Shown here: piece by piece, positions 1 to 12,175 of the stretch
How positions within the stretch are numbered: the stretch's first letter is position 1
How the letters are laid out: each line of letters starts with the position of its first letter
NCBI GenBank assembly: GCA_016192425.1
Contig: JACPUE010000006.1
Span: 27,322-91,321 of the forward strand
Source of the DNA: Burkholderiales bacterium
Lineage (GTDB): Bacteria > Pseudomonadota > Gammaproteobacteria > Burkholderiales > Burkholderiaceae_C
Length of the DNA stretch: 64,000 nt
Direction of reading: 5' to 3'
Program-made: the position numbers and the translations under genes
The notes under the pieces: generated by a model
What the model was told of the DNA's origin: nothing
What the model saw: the letters and a program-made list of their open reading frames with translations, nothing else
Database searches by the model: none

Positions 1-41
1 AGGGCGTTGCCGCCCGCAATCGTGGTCAGGTGCAAGGTCAC
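1..41 (-). CDS. purL: Phosphoribosylformylglycinamidine synthase, N-terminus only
   Basis: Only the first 13 codons lie in the window; the gene runs off the left edge. A GTG start (39-41 on the complement) opens a frame reading (V/M)TLHLTTIAGGNA. As I remember the family, betaproteobacterial FGAM synthases, which act in de novo purine synthesis, begin with a very similar M-T-L-H-L-T-x-x-x-G-G-x-A-L pattern. The gene is divergent from map, and about 155 bases separate the two starts. The call rests on this short match alone; the rest of the gene must be read outside the window. Confidence 0.5.
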   Translation of the reverse strand, partial: MTLHLTTIAGGNA

Positions 42-195
42 TTTGACGGCCTGGGTGGGTGGTGTGGGAGAAGAGGCGCCTGCAGGCAGGCGGTTTCGGG
101 GCGTTGCCACGGGAACCGGCGATTTTACCGGGCGGGGGGAAGGACATGGGGCCCGCGCCAGCACGGCATGCAGGCCGATGGGATAATTGCGCCGC

Positions 196-1011
196 ATGAG
201 CATCACCATCAAAGACGCCGAGGGCATCGCTGGCATGCGCAAGGCCTGCCGCCTCGCATCGGAAGTTCTGGACTACATCGCCCCGCACATCCAGCCGGGC
301 ATCACCACCGCTGAAATCGACCGCCTGGGCGCCGAATGCATGGCCCGCCAGGGCACACGCTCGGCCACCATTGGCTACCAGCCGCCGGGCTACCCGGCCT
401 ACCCTGCTTCGCTGTGCACCTCGGTCAACCATGTGGTGTGCCACGGCATCCCCAACGACAAGCCGCTCAAGAAAGGCGACATCGTCAACGTGGACGTCAC
501 CGTCATCACCGACGAGGGCTGGTACGGCGACAACAGCCGCATGTACCTGATCGGCGAATGTTCCATTGCCGCCAAGCGCCTGTGCGCCATCACCTTCGAG
601 GCCATGTGGCACGGCATCCTGCAGGTGCGGCCCGGCGCGCGCCTGGGCGACATTGGCCACGCGATCCAGAAGTTCGCCGAAGGCCACGGTTTTTCGATCG
701 TGCGCGAATTCTGCGGCCACGGCATCGGCAAGAACTTCCACGAAGAACCCCAGGTGCTGCACTACGGCCGCCCCGGCACGCTTGAAGAGCGCAAGCCCGG
801 CATGGTGTTCACCATCGAGCCCATGATCAACGCGGGCCGCCGCGACATCAAGGAACTGGGCAACGACGGCTGGACCATCGTCACCAAGGACCACAGCCTG
901 TCGGCCCAATGGGAGCACACAGTGCTGGTCACGCCCACGGGCTACGAGGTGATGACGCTCTCGGCCGGCTCGCCCCCACTGCCCTCCTTCGTTACAGCCA
1001 CAGCGACCTAA
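196..1011 (+). CDS. map: Methionine aminopeptidase, type I
   Basis: Removes the initiator methionine from new cytosolic proteins. The 271-residue product has the type I pita-bread fold with all five metal ligands in place: D100 (DVTV), D112 (GDNS), H175 (GHGIG), E208 (TIEPM) and E240 (QWEHT). It has no N-terminal SH3 or zinc-finger extension. The ATG at 196 is preferred over an in-frame TTG three codons upstream because family members begin M-S-I-T-I-K. The C-terminal tail after the last ligand is slightly longer than usual. glnD follows after 35 bases on the same strand, so the two are probably cotranscribed. Confidence 0.96.
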   Translation: MSITIKDAEGIAGMRKACRLASEVLDYIAPHIQPGITTAEIDRLGAECMARQGTRSATIGYQPPGYPAYPASLCTSVNHVVCHGIPNDKPLKKGDIVNVDVTVITDEGWYGDNSRMYLIGECSIAAKRLCAITFEAMWHGILQVRPGARLGDIGHAIQKFAEGHGFSIVREFCGHGIGKNFHEEPQVLHYGRPGTLEERKPGMVFTIEPMINAGRRDIKELGNDGWTIVTKDHSLSAQWEHTVLVTPTGYEVMTLSAGSPPLPSFVTATAT

Positions 1012-1046
1012 GATTCGCGCGCACGCTTCTTGCATGGGGTGACGCC

Positions 1047-3632
1047 ATGACCGAACTCCAAGCCCTGCGCGACACCTACCGCCAACACAAAGCCGCCCTG
1101 CTGGCCAGCCTGCAGGCCCAGGGCGCATCGACCCGCGGCATCCATGTGCTGCTGCGCAAGTTTTCCCGTCTGGCCGATGGCCTGCTCACCACCCTGTGGC
1201 AGCGCGCCGGCCTGCCGCCGGGCCTGGCCCTGGCCGCCGTGGGCGGCTTTGGGCGCGAGCAGTTGTTTCCGCACTCCGACATCGACGTGCTGGTGCTGCT
1301 GCCTACCGACCTGCCCGCACCGGACACGGTGCGCGAACAGGTGGAGGCCTTCATCCGCAGTTGCTGGGACGCAGGGCTGGAGATCGGCTCCAGCGTGCGC
1401 AGCGTGGAAGAATGCCTCAGCGAAGCCGCCAGCGACGTGACGGTGCAGACCTCGCTGCTCGAAGCGCGGCGTGTGTGCGGAGATGCTGCCCTGTTTGCGC
1501 GCTTTGAGCACCAGTTTGGTGCACAAATCGACCCACACGCCTTTCTGGTAGCCAAGACGCTGGAGATGCGCCAGCGCCACACCAAGCACGAAAACACCCC
1601 CTACGCACTGGAGCCCAACTGCAAGGAATCGCCCGGCGGCCTGCGCGACCTGCACCTGATCCTGTGGGTGGCACGCGCCGCAGGCCTGGGCAAGCGCTGG
1701 GAAGAACTGGCCCACAGCGGCCTGGCTACGCCGTATGAGGTGCGCCAGATCCAGCGCAACGAGGCGCTGCTGTTCCTCATCCGCGCACGCCTGCACGCCT
1801 TGGCCGGGCGGCGCGAAGACCGGCTGGTGTTCGACCTGCAGACCGCCGTGGCCGAGTCCTTCGGCTACCGCACCCAATCACCCGAGGGCGCACGCTTTCC
1901 GCTGCGCGCCAGCGAGACCCTGATGCGGCGCTACTACTGGGCGGCCAAGGCCGTCACGCAGCTGTGCCAGATCCTGCTGCTCAACATCGAAGAGCGCCTG
2001 AACCCGCCCACCCAGGCGCCGCAGCCCATCAACGAGCGCTTTCTGGACAAGAACGGCCTGATTGAGGTGGCCAGCGACGACCTGTACCTGCGCGACCCGC
2101 ACGCCATCCTCGAAACCTTTTTGCTCTACCAAAGCTCCACCGGGCTGCAGAACCTCTCGGCGCGCACGCTGCGCGCGCTGTACAACGCACGCAGCGTGAT
2201 GGACGCCGCCTTCCGGCGCGACCCGGTGAACCGCGCGGCCTTCCTGCGCATCCTGCAGCAGCCCTCGGGCATCACGCACGCCATGCGGCTGATGAACCAG
2301 ACCTCCGTGCTGGGGCGCTACCTGTGGCCGTTCCGGCGCATCGTGGGGCAAATGCAGCACGACCTGTTCCACGCCTACACCGTGGATCAGCACATTCTCA
2401 TGGTGCTGCGCAACATGCGGCGCTTTTTCATTGCCGAACACGCGCACGAATACCCGTTCTGCTCGCAGCTCGCGGGCGGCTGGGACAAGCCCTGGGTGCT
2501 GTTCGTGGCCGCGCTGTTCCACGACATCGGCAAGGGCCGCGGCGGCGACCACTCGCAGGTCGGCGCCGTCGAAGCCCGACGCTTTTGCCGCCAGCACGGC
2601 GTGGAGCGCGAGGACGCCAGGCTCATCGAATTCCTGGTGCGCGCGCACCTCACCATGAGCAACGTGGCGCAAAAGCAGGACCTCTCGGATCCCGACGTCA
2701 TCACCGCCTTTGCACGCCACGTAGGCAACGAGCGCTACCTCACGGCACTGTACCTGCTCACCGTGGCCGACATCCGGGGCACCAGCCCCAAGGTGTGGAA
2801 CGCCTGGAAAGGCAAGCTGCTCGAAGACCTGTACCGCGCCACGCTGCGCGTGCTGGGCGGCCGTGCCCCCGACGCGCAGGCCATCGTCGAAGCACGCAAG
2901 CGCGAAGCGCTGGTGCTGCTGGCCCTGAGCGCCCTGCCCTTTGAAGCGCAGAAAAAGCTCTGGGACACGCTGGACGTAAGCTACTTCATGCGCCACGAGG
3001 CTGCCGACATTGCCTGGCACACGCGCCACCTCTCGCGCCACGTGGGCACCCTGCAGCCCGTAGTGCGCGCGCGCCAGTCGCTCGCGGGCGAAGGCCTGCA
3101 GGTGCTGGTGTATGCCCCCGACCAGAGCGATCTGTTCGCACGCATCTGCGGCTACTTCGACCGCGCGGGCTTTTCCATCCTGGATGCACGCGTGCACACG
3201 GCCCACAACGGCTACGCGCTCGACACCTTCCAGGTCGTCAGCGCCACGCTGCAGGGCCACTACCGCGAACTCACGCACATGGTCGAGAACGACCTCACCC
3301 ACGCCATCGTGCAGGGCGGCCCGCTGCCCGAGCCGGGGCGCAAGCGCGTGTCACGCCGCGTCAAGAGCTTCCCCATCACCCCGCGCGTGACGCTGCGCCC
3401 CGACGAAAAGGCCCAGCGCTGGCTGCTGGGCATCTCGGCCAGCGACCGCGCCGGCCTGCTCTACCTCGTGGCGCGCGTGCTGGCACGCCACAAGCTGAGC
3501 GTACAACTGGCCAAGGTCAGCACCCTGGGCGAGCGGGTGGAAGACACCTTCCTCATCCAGGGCGCAGAGCTGCAGAACAACCAGCGCCAGATCGAGATCG
3601 AGACCGAAGTGCTGGAGGCGCTGGCGGAGTGA
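1047..3632 (+). CDS. glnD: [Protein-PII] uridylyltransferase / uridylyl-removing enzyme
   Basis: Nitrogen sensor that uridylylates PII under nitrogen limitation and removes UMP when glutamine is high. The 861-residue protein has the expected order: nucleotidyltransferase motif [15 protein letters not shown] near residues 65-80, PII-uridylyltransferase middle region, HD hydrolase domain ([12 protein letters not shown] near 492), then two C-terminal ACT domains (near 685 and 790) that bind glutamine. The ATG at 1047 follows GGGGTGACGCC; the frame stays open further upstream into map, but M-T-E-L-Q fits homologues. Its substrate, GlnB with Tyr51, is encoded at 50445-50783. The gene is convergent with the lipoprotein gene, with a 15-base gap. 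Confidence 0.96.
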   Translation: MTELQALRDTYRQHKAALLASLQAQGASTRGIHVLLRKFSRLADGLLTTLWQRAGLPPGLALAAVGGFGREQLFPHSDIDVLVLLPTDLPAPDTVREQVEAFIRSCWDAGLEIGSSVRSVEECLSEAASDVTVQTSLLEARRVCGDAALFARFEHQFGAQIDPHAFLVAKTLEMRQRHTKHENTPYALEPNCKESPGGLRDLHLILWVARAAGLGKRWEELAHSGLATPYEVRQIQRNEALLFLIRARLHALAGRREDRLVFDLQTAVAESFGYRTQSPEGARFPLRASETLMRRYYWAAKAVTQLCQILLLNIEERLNPPTQAPQPINERFLDKNGLIEVASDDLYLRDPHAILETFLLYQSSTGLQNLSARTLRALYNARSVMDAAFRRDPVNRAAFLRILQQPSGITHAMRLMNQTSVLGRYLWPFRRIVGQMQHDLFHAYTVDQHILMVLRNMRRFFIAEHAHEYPFCSQLAGGWDKPWVLFVAALFHDIGKGRGGDHSQVGAVEARRFCRQHGVEREDARLIEFLVRAHLTMSNVAQKQDLSDPDVITAFARHVGNERYLTALYLLTVADIRGTSPKVWNAWKGKLLEDLYRATLRVLGGRAPDAQAIVEARKREALVLLALSALPFEAQKKLWDTLDVSYFMRHEAADIAWHTRHLSRHVGTLQPVVRARQSLAGEGLQVLVYAPDQSDLFARICGYFDRAGFSILDARVHTAHNGYALDTFQVVSATLQGHYRELTHMVENDLTHAIVQGGPLPEPGRKRVSRRVKSFPITPRVTLRPDEKAQRWLLGISASDRAGLLYLVARVLARHKLSVQLAKVSTLGERVEDTFLIQGAELQNNQRQIEIETEVLEALAE

Positions 3633-3647
3633 TGCGCAGGGGCTGCG

Positions 3648-4757
3648 CTACGGCAGTACCAACCCGTCCATGCGCACCACCTCGAAGTTTCGGCCCGCCA
3701 CCTGGCGCAGTTCGGACACCAGGCGATCATTGTTCCAGCGCTCATCCGGCACGCCGCTGAGGTACCAGTTGGAGCCGTTGTCCGCCACCATCATTCCGTA
3801 GGTCTGCAGGGCCGTGAGGATGGCGCGGGTTTCGCTGGAAAAACCCGCAGGAATGGCATAGCTGGCCTTGAGCCGCACGCGCATGCCCATGGGCGGCAGG
3901 TCGGGACTGGTGTTGCTCGACGCCCAGTGCGTGGCGGGCGGCACATAGGCGCGGCGCGTTCGGCCCACCGTAAAGCGCAGCGCGTGGCGGATGCCGCCCG
4001 GGCCCAGGGATGCCTCGTCGTAGCGCACCAGCCCAGGGAAGATAGGCAGGCCCGCCGCGTCGGCACTGGTCCAGCGCGGCTGCGCCGTGGGGCGCACGTT
4101 GTTGCTGTCCAGGTGGAACACCGCGCCGCCCGATGCACGCCAGCTGCCGTCAGGCTGCGGGTAGCTGTTGGCGGTTTCGTACAGCCGGTGGTTGTCGCGG
4201 TCGATGACGATCACATGGCGGTCGCCCGTGCTGCCCGGCCCGCCCTCGATGGGCGCGTTGGGCGGAAACGGATAGGGGCCGGGGTCGCTCTCCGAAGCGT
4301 AGTCGGTGAACTGCACGGCCACCCGCGCCTGGGTGCCCGCCACCACCATGTACGGAATGCCGATGGGCTGCCCCTCGTACAGCCCGGCACCAAAGTCGGG
4401 GTGCAGGCCCCGGTCCAGGCCGATGCTGGCGATCAGCGCATCGGAATTCGGATCGACCGGCTGCGCGCTGACGTCGGTGTTCCACGCATTGCTGGCCGGG
4501 AACGGTAACGCACCATGGAGCGATGCCCCCACCCCCAGCGCCGCGCCGCGCAGATCCCCATAGACCCCATTGCCGGGCGCAGGCGTTTGTGGGTTGGCCG
4601 GCACCGCAGGCGCAGGTGCAGGTACAACGGGGGTGGCAGGCGCATCAGCGCCGCCACCCCCGCCGCAGGCGGAAACCGCAGCGCCAAGGCACAGCAGCGC
4701 AAGGCCATGGTGCAAGCAGCGCAAACGCCGGGAAACGGGGAAGAAAGGGATGGGCAT
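3648..4757 (-). CDS. Putative lipoprotein of an uncharacterised family
   Basis: The start at 4757 follows a GGAGAG ribosome site. The 369-residue product has a lipoprotein signal peptide with lipobox V-S-A-C, then a poly-Gly stretch and a Pro/Ala-rich linker, so it should be anchored to a membrane facing the periplasm. The remaining part carries features I recall from an unnamed soil-bacterial family: NAWNTD, DPGPYP, EGGPGSTGDRHV, VIDRD, SADAAGLP, GLVRYDE, RHALRFTV and PPMGMRVRLKA. No catalytic motif is recognisable, although the His/Asp-rich conserved blocks look enzyme-like. It lies 70 bases downstream of clpA on the same strand, which may be read-through rather than shared function. Confidence 0.8.
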   Translation of the reverse strand: MPIPFFPVSRRLRCLHHGLALLCLGAAVSACGGGGGADAPATPVVPAPAPAVPANPQTPAPGNGVYGDLRGAALGVGASLHGALPFPASNAWNTDVSAQPVDPNSDALIASIGLDRGLHPDFGAGLYEGQPIGIPYMVVAGTQARVAVQFTDYASESDPGPYPFPPNAPIEGGPGSTGDRHVIVIDRDNHRLYETANSYPQPDGSWRASGGAVFHLDSNNVRPTAQPRWTSADAAGLPIFPGLVRYDEASLGPGGIRHALRFTVGRTRRAYVPPATHWASSNTSPDLPPMGMRVRLKASYAIPAGFSSETRAILTALQTYGMMVADNGSNWYLSGVPDERWNNDRLVSELRQVAGRNFEVVRMDGLVLP

Positions 4758-4827
4758 CACGGGTACTCTCCAGGGCAAGTGCGCAGTGTGCCGCAATCTG
4801 GCCATCGTGCGCACAAGCCCTGGGCCG

Positions 4828-7179
<2,352 letters not shown>

Positions 7180-7237
7180 GTGAACTCCTTTGTGCTTGCA
7201 GGTCAGGGATAGGGTCTAGTTCAGGGCGGTGCGGGCT

Positions 7238-7597
7238 TTATTCAACAGGCTCGCAAAGGCATTGCAGCGGATGGCCCGCCTGGCGGGCGGCATCCAGCAC
7301 CAGATGCACCTTGGTGTGGGCAATGTCGCGCGGATACACGCCGCAGATGCCTTTGCCGTCCAGGTGGATCTTGAGCATGATCTGGGTGGCGGTTTCGCGG
7401 TCTTTGTGGAAAAACTCCTGCAGAACGACCACCACGAACTCCATGGGGGTGTAGTCGTCGTTGAGCATCAAGACCTGAAACATCTGCGGGGGCTTGACCT
7501 TTTGCGGCACCCGTTCGAGCACGACCGAACCGCCGTCGTCCGGCACGGGCGGCTTGACGACCGGCCCGGGAGGGGGAGATGGTGGTTTGGTAGCCAT
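7238..7597 (-). CDS. clpS: ClpA adaptor protein ClpS
   Basis: Adaptor that binds proteins with destabilising N-terminal residues (Leu, Phe, Trp, Tyr) and delivers them to ClpAP. The product is 119 residues: a proline-rich flexible N-terminus, then the conserved core with Y-x-V/[13 protein letters not shown] (here [14 protein letters not shown]), the H-K/H cluster (FFHKDRETA) and [15 protein letters not shown]. The ATG at 7597 is chosen because homologues start M-A-T-K; another in-frame ATG lies three codons upstream. aat and bpt, which create N-terminal Leu/Phe degrons, are also in this window. A GGTCAA-N5-TTGACC dyad lies upstream. Confidence 0.95.
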   Translation of the reverse strand: MATKPPSPPPGPVVKPPVPDDGGSVVLERVPQKVKPPQMFQVLMLNDDYTPMEFVVVVLQEFFHKDRETATQIMLKIHLDGKGICGVYPRDIAHTKVHLVLDAARQAGHPLQCLCEPVE

Positions 7598-7633
7598 GGA
7601 TTTCATTCTAGCGAGCAGAAAACGCAATTGCAG

Positions 7634-7650
7634 GGTCAAGAAATTTGACC
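7634..7650. promoter_or_regulatory. Palindrome upstream of clpS
   Basis: A perfect dyad GGTCAA-N5-TTGACC lies 37 bases upstream of the clpS start and 38 bases beyond the dnaE stop. It could be an operator for clpS-clpA or a small hairpin after dnaE. No convincing -10 element is positioned to use TTGACC as a -35, so its role is open. Confidence 0.35.
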
Positions 7651-7687
7651 ATTCAGGTCTATTTCAAGGTCTCGGGTCACCGTTTGG

Positions 7688-10600
7688 TCATTCATATACC
7701 ACGGTGACGTCGCCGCCACCCGCCTGGGCGCGCCAGGCGGCCAAGGCAGCGTCTGTGGGGTAGGTGCGGAAGGCCTCGCCCAGTTGCAGCTCGGCGCAGG
7801 CGCTGTCGCCGTCCTGCGCGCAGCGCACACCCAGGCGCACGCGCAGGCCATGCTGCAGTTCGCCGTGCTCGGTGGATTCCTTGCGCGGCGGGTGTTCGCG
7901 CAGCAGCCGCGCCACATCGGGCGGCGGGTGGCCCACTGCCACGCGCAGGTATTTGCCGAAGCGGCAGCGCCCCCCCGCCAGGTCGTGTACCTGCTGGACG
8001 ATGAAGCGCGCCTCAAAACCATTGCGCCCCGGCTGCAGGCGGCCGGTCACGATGACGAGTTCGTCGTCCTTGAGCAGGTCGCGGTGCGCCTGCACCACGG
8101 CATCGCTGGCCGAAGCCTCCACGCGGGAGGCCCCGTCCTCCAGCACAAAAATCCCCTGGCGTCCGCGCTGGCCGTTGACCACGCGAAAATCGCACACGAT
8201 GCCGGCCACGGTCTGCGGCTCGCGGGTGTCCACCAGGTCGGCGATGCGGGTGCGCACAAAGCTGGCCAGCTCCCGCGCAGCCTCGTCAAACAAGTGGCCC
8301 GACAGGTAAAAGCCCAGTGCGGTCTTTTCCTGCATGAGCTGCTCGCGCACGCCCCAGGGCGGTGCTTCGGCCAGGTCCGGCTCCTGCGTGCTGGAACCCT
8401 GGGCGTCCTCTCCCATCATGTCGAACAGACCGCCCTGGTTGGCATTGGAATGCTGGGCCGCGGCGTAGTCGAACGCCCGGTCGATGGACGCGGACAGCGC
8501 CGCACGGTTGCGGTGCAGGCCGTCAAACGCCCCGGCCTTGATCAGCGCATCGACCGTGCGCTTGTTGATGCGCCCCCGGTCCACGCGCACACAGAAGTCA
8601 AACAGGCTGGCGAACGGCCCGCGCACACTGCCCCTGGGGCCCTCACCCTGCCCTTCGCGCGCAGCCACAATAGCCTCGATGGCCTGCTGCCCCGTGCCCT
8701 TGACGGCGCCCAGCCCATAACGGATCACGGTGTCGCTCACGGGCTCGAAGCGGTACCGGCCACGGTTGATGTCCGGCGGCTCGAACTGCATGCCAAAGTG
8801 CTTGGTGGCGTCTTCGTACAACACCTTGAGCTTGTCGGTGTCGTCCATTTCCACGGTCATGTTGGCGCAGAAGAACTCGGCCGTGTAGTGCACCTTGAGC
8901 CAGCCCGTGTGGTAGGCCAGCAGCGAGTACGCAGCGGCGTGCGACTTGTTGAAGCCATAGCCCGCGAACTTCTCCATCAGGTCGAACACTTCGTCGGCCT
9001 TCTCCTGGCCGATGCCCTTTTCTGCCGCGCCCTTGCGGAAGATGGCCCGGTGCTCGGCCATCTCCTCGGCCTTTTTCTTGCCCATGGCGCGGCGCAGCAT
9101 GTCGGCGCCGCCCAGGCTGTAGCCGCCCAGCACCTGGGCGGTCTGCATCACCTGCTCCTGGTAGACCATGATGCCGTAGGTCTCGGCCAGCACCGGTTCC
9201 ACCAGCGGGTGGGGGTACTCCACCACTTCCTTGCCGTGCTTGCGCGCCACGAAGCTGGGGATCAGGTCCATCGGGCCGGGGCGGTACAGGGCGTTCAGGG
9301 CGATCAGGTCTTCCAGGCGGCTGGGGCGCGCTTCCTTGAGCATGCCCTGCATGCCCCGGCTTTCAAACTGGAACACGGCCTCGGTCTTGCCCTCGGAGAA
9401 AAGGCGGTAGGTGGGGCCGTCGTCCAGCGGGATGTTCTCAAAGGCAAAGTGCTCCTGGCCCTTGTGGCGCTGGACGATGAATTCCTTGGCAATCTCCAGG
9501 ATGGTGAGCGTGGCCAGGCCCAGAAAGTCGAACTTCACCAGGCCGATGGCCTCGACGTCGTCCTTGTCGAACTGGCTCACGGCCGACTCGCTGCCGGGCT
9601 GCTGGTACAGCGGGCAGAAGTCGGTGAGCTTGCCCGGCGCAATCAGCACCCCGCCCGCGTGCATGCCGATGTTGCGCGTCATACCCTCGAGCTTTTGCGC
9701 CATCTCGATGACGGTGCGCACGTCCTCTTCCTTGCGCACGCGCTCGTAGAGCATCGGTTCGAGCTCCAGCGCGTAGTTGTTCTTGTCGCCGTCCTTCTTG
9801 GTCTCGGGCGGATAGGCCAGGGTGTAGGTCTGGCCGGGCTTGGCCGGTACCAGCTTGGAGATGCCGTCGCAAAAGGTGTAGCTCAGATCCATCACCCGGC
9901 CGACGTCGCGGATGGCGGCCTTGGCAGCCATGGTGCCGAAGGTGGCAATCTGGCTCACGGCGTCCTTGCCGTACTTGTCCTTCACGTAGTCGATGACGCG
10001 GTCGCGGTTGGCCTGGCAAAAGTCGATGTCGAAGTCGGGCATGGACACCCGCTCGGGGTTCAAAAACCGCTCGAACAGCAGGTTGTACTGCAGCGGGTCC
10101 AGGTCGGTGATCTTGAGCGCATAGGCCACCAGCGATCCCGCGCCCGAACCGCGCCCCGGCCCCACGGGACAGCCATTGTTCTTGGCCCACTGGATGAAGT
10201 CGCCCACGATGAGGAAGTAGCCGGGAAATCCCATCTTGAGGATGGTGCCCAGCTCGAACTCCAGCCGCTCCACGTAGCGCGGGCGTTGCCGGTCGCGCTC
10301 GGCGGCATCGGGGTACAGGTGCTGCAGGCGTTCTTCCAGGCCGTCGTGCGAGACTTTTCGGAAGAACTCTTCGATGGTCATGCCCCCAGGAATGGGGAAG
10401 TTGGGCAACTGCGGCTTACCCAGCACCAGGGTGAGGTTGCAGCGCTTGGCAATTTCCACCGTGTTGGCCAGGGCCGAGGGCACATCGGCAAACAGGGCCT
10501 GCATTTGCGCGCTGGTCTTGAAATACTGCTCGCGCGTGAAGCGCCGCACCCGGCGCGGGTTCGCCAGGATTTCGCCTTCGGCAATGCACACGCGCGCCTC

Positions 10601-11224
10601 GTGCGCCTCAAAATCCTCCTCGGTGGCAAACTGCACCGGATGGGTGGCCACGACCGGCAGGTTCAGCCGCGCCGCCAGGGGCACGGCAGCGGCGACATGG
10701 GCTTCGTCCTCTGGGCGCCCGGCGCGCTGGATCTCCAGGTAAAAACGGTGCGGGAACACACCCGCCAACCGCAGCGCAAGGCCTGCAGCGCCCGCCTCGT
10801 CACCACGCATCAATGCCAGCCCCACCGGCCCGGCCTGGGCGCCCGAAAGGGCAATCAAACCAGGCGAGAGCTCCTCCAGCCAGGCCCAGGTACACAGCGC
10901 CTGGCCTTTGGCAGCGTTGCACGTCCAGGCGCGGGCCAGCAATTCGGACAGGTTGAGGTAGCCCTGGCTTCCCTGCACCAGCAGCACCAGGCGCGCAGGC
11001 GGCTGGCCGCCCTCGCCTTCGAGCACGATTTCGGCACCCAGAATGGGCTTGACGCCCTTGCCGCGCGCGGTCTTGTAGAACTTGACGGCGCCAAAGAGGT
11101 TGTTGAGGTCGGAAATAGCCAGTGCGGGCTGGCCATCGGCTGCGGCGCTGGCCACCGCTTCGTCAATCCGGTTGGTTCCGTCCACGACGGAAAATTCGGT
11201 GTGCAGGCGCAAATGGACAAACAT
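7688..11224 (-). CDS. dnaE: DNA polymerase III subunit alpha
   Basis: Replicative polymerase catalytic subunit, 1178 residues, starting M-F-V-H-L-R-L-H-T-E-F at 11224. In order it shows the PHP domain (LRLHTEFSVVDG), the polymerase core with the catalytic motif PDFDIDFCQANRDRVIDYV, GPGRGSGAGSLVAYAL and SHAAAYSLLAYHTGWLKVHY, then tandem HhH and OB-fold regions (TVAGIVCDFRV) near the C-terminus. Length and order are those of the DnaE1 type; it is not the error-prone DnaE2. It is divergent from bamD, with a 150-base intergenic region shared by both promoters. Confidence 0.97.
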   Translation of the reverse strand: MFVHLRLHTEFSVVDGTNRIDEAVASAAADGQPALAISDLNNLFGAVKFYKTARGKGVKPILGAEIVLEGEGGQPPARLVLLVQGSQGYLNLSELLARAWTCNAAKGQALCTWAWLEELSPGLIALSGAQAGPVGLALMRGDEAGAAGLALRLAGVFPHRFYLEIQRAGRPEDEAHVAAAVPLAARLNLPVVATHPVQFATEEDFEAHEARVCIAEGEILANPRRVRRFTREQYFKTSAQMQALFADVPSALANTVEIAKRCNLTLVLGKPQLPNFPIPGGMTIEEFFRKVSHDGLEERLQHLYPDAAERDRQRPRYVERLEFELGTILKMGFPGYFLIVGDFIQWAKNNGCPVGPGRGSGAGSLVAYALKITDLDPLQYNLLFERFLNPERVSMPDFDIDFCQANRDRVIDYVKDKYGKDAVSQIATFGTMAAKAAIRDVGRVMDLSYTFCDGISKLVPAKPGQTYTLAYPPETKKDGDKNNYALELEPMLYERVRKEEDVRTVIEMAQKLEGMTRNIGMHAGGVLIAPGKLTDFCPLYQQPGSESAVSQFDKDDVEAIGLVKFDFLGLATLTILEIAKEFIVQRHKGQEHFAFENIPLDDGPTYRLFSEGKTEAVFQFESRGMQGMLKEARPSRLEDLIALNALYRPGPMDLIPSFVARKHGKEVVEYPHPLVEPVLAETYGIMVYQEQVMQTAQVLGGYSLGGADMLRRAMGKKKAEEMAEHRAIFRKGAAEKGIGQEKADEVFDLMEKFAGYGFNKSHAAAYSLLAYHTGWLKVHYTAEFFCANMTVEMDDTDKLKVLYEDATKHFGMQFEPPDINRGRYRFEPVSDTVIRYGLGAVKGTGQQAIEAIVAAREGQGEGPRGSVRGPFASLFDFCVRVDRGRINKRTVDALIKAGAFDGLHRNRAALSASIDRAFDYAAAQHSNANQGGLFDMMGEDAQGSSTQEPDLAEAPPWGVREQLMQEKTALGFYLSGHLFDEAARELASFVRTRIADLVDTREPQTVAGIVCDFRVVNGQRGRQGIFVLEDGASRVEASASDAVVQAHRDLLKDDELVIVTGRLQPGRNGFEARFIVQQVHDLAGGRCRFGKYLRVAVGHPPPDVARLLREHPPRKESTEHGELQHGLRVRLGVRCAQDGDSACAELQLGEAFRTYPTDAALAAWRAQAGGGDVTVVYE

Positions 11225-11374
11225 GGCCGCATTGTAGAAAGCCCCTGCAGCCATTTCCTGCAGGCCGGGCAGCCCACCCTGCCATCGCTACAATCCCTTG
11301 GCTGCAAATCAGCCCTGCCGGTGCCTGTGGGCACCGCCGACCCCATGCCTCTTCCCGCCAGAAAGCTGCCTGCC

Positions 11375-12175
11375 ATGTTGCGAGCCCCTTTTTCCATCGT
11401 TTCGGCCCTGCTAGTCGCCAGCCTGCTGGCGGCCGGCTGCTCCAGCACCCCCGAAGACAAAACCGCAGGCTGGACGACCGACCGCATCTACGCCGAGGCC
11501 CGCGATGAACTCAACAGCGGCGGCTATGACGCCGCCGTGCCGCTGCTGGAAAAGCTCGAAGGCCGCGCCGCAGGCACGCCCCTGGCGCAGCAGGCCCAGC
11601 TCGACAAGGCCTACGCGCAGTACAAGGCCAATGAAAAAGCCCAGGCCATCGCCACGCTGGACCGCTTCATGAAGCTGCACCCGGTCAGCCCTGCCATCGA
11701 CTACGCGCTGTACCTCAAGGGCCTGGTCAACTTCAACGACAACCTGGGCATGTTCTCCTGGGTATCGCGCCAGGACCTGTCGGAGCGCGACCAGAAGGCG
11801 GCCAAGGATTCCTACGAGTCCTTCCGCGAGCTGGTGACACGCTTCCCCGATTCGCGCTATGCGCAGGATTCCCGCCAGCGCATGACCTACATCATCAATT
11901 CGCTGGCGCAATACGAGGTGCATGTGGCGCGCTACTACTTCCAGCGCGGCGCCTATGTGGCAGCGATCAGTCGGGCCCAGACAGCGCTGAGTGACTACGA
12001 AGCCGTACCCTCCCACGAGGAAGCGCTGTACATCCTGGTGCAGTCCTACGACGCCCTGGGCATGGTCCAGTTGCGCGACGACACACGCCGCGTGCTGGAC
12101 AAGAACTACCCCAACAGCAGCTACATCGCCAACGGATTCAAGGGCAAGAGCGATCCATGGTGGAAGTTCTGGTGA
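11375..12175 (+). CDS. bamD: Outer membrane protein assembly factor BamD
   Basis: Lipoprotein of the BAM complex that folds beta-barrel proteins into the outer membrane. The product of 266 residues has a signal peptide ending in the lipobox L-A-A-G-C, followed by TPR-like helices (DELNSGGYDAAVPLLEKLE, FRELVTRFPDSRYAQDSRQR, YYFQRGAYVAAISRAQ). An upstream ATG at 11345 is also in frame; 11375 is chosen because it directly begins the hydrophobic signal sequence. The last 38 bases overlap the 3' end of the convergent helicase gene, which is unusual for two essential-type genes. Confidence 0.95.
   Translation: MLRAPFSIVSALLVASLLAAGCSSTPEDKTAGWTTDRIYAEARDELNSGGYDAAVPLLEKLEGRAAGTPLAQQAQLDKAYAQYKANEKAQAIATLDRFMKLHPVSPAIDYALYLKGLVNFNDNLGMFSWVSRQDLSERDQKAAKDSYESFRELVTRFPDSRYAQDSRQRMTYIINSLAQYEVHVARYYFQRGAYVAAISRAQTALSDYEAVPSHEEALYILVQSYDALGMVQLRDDTRRVLDKNYPNSSYIANGFKGKSDPWWKFW

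Noticed and set aside
7784..11345. Very long open frame antisense to dnaE, continuous with bamD
   Set aside because: It exists because the GC-rich codons of dnaE leave the opposite frame open; only the part from 11375 has a signal peptide and BamD similarity.
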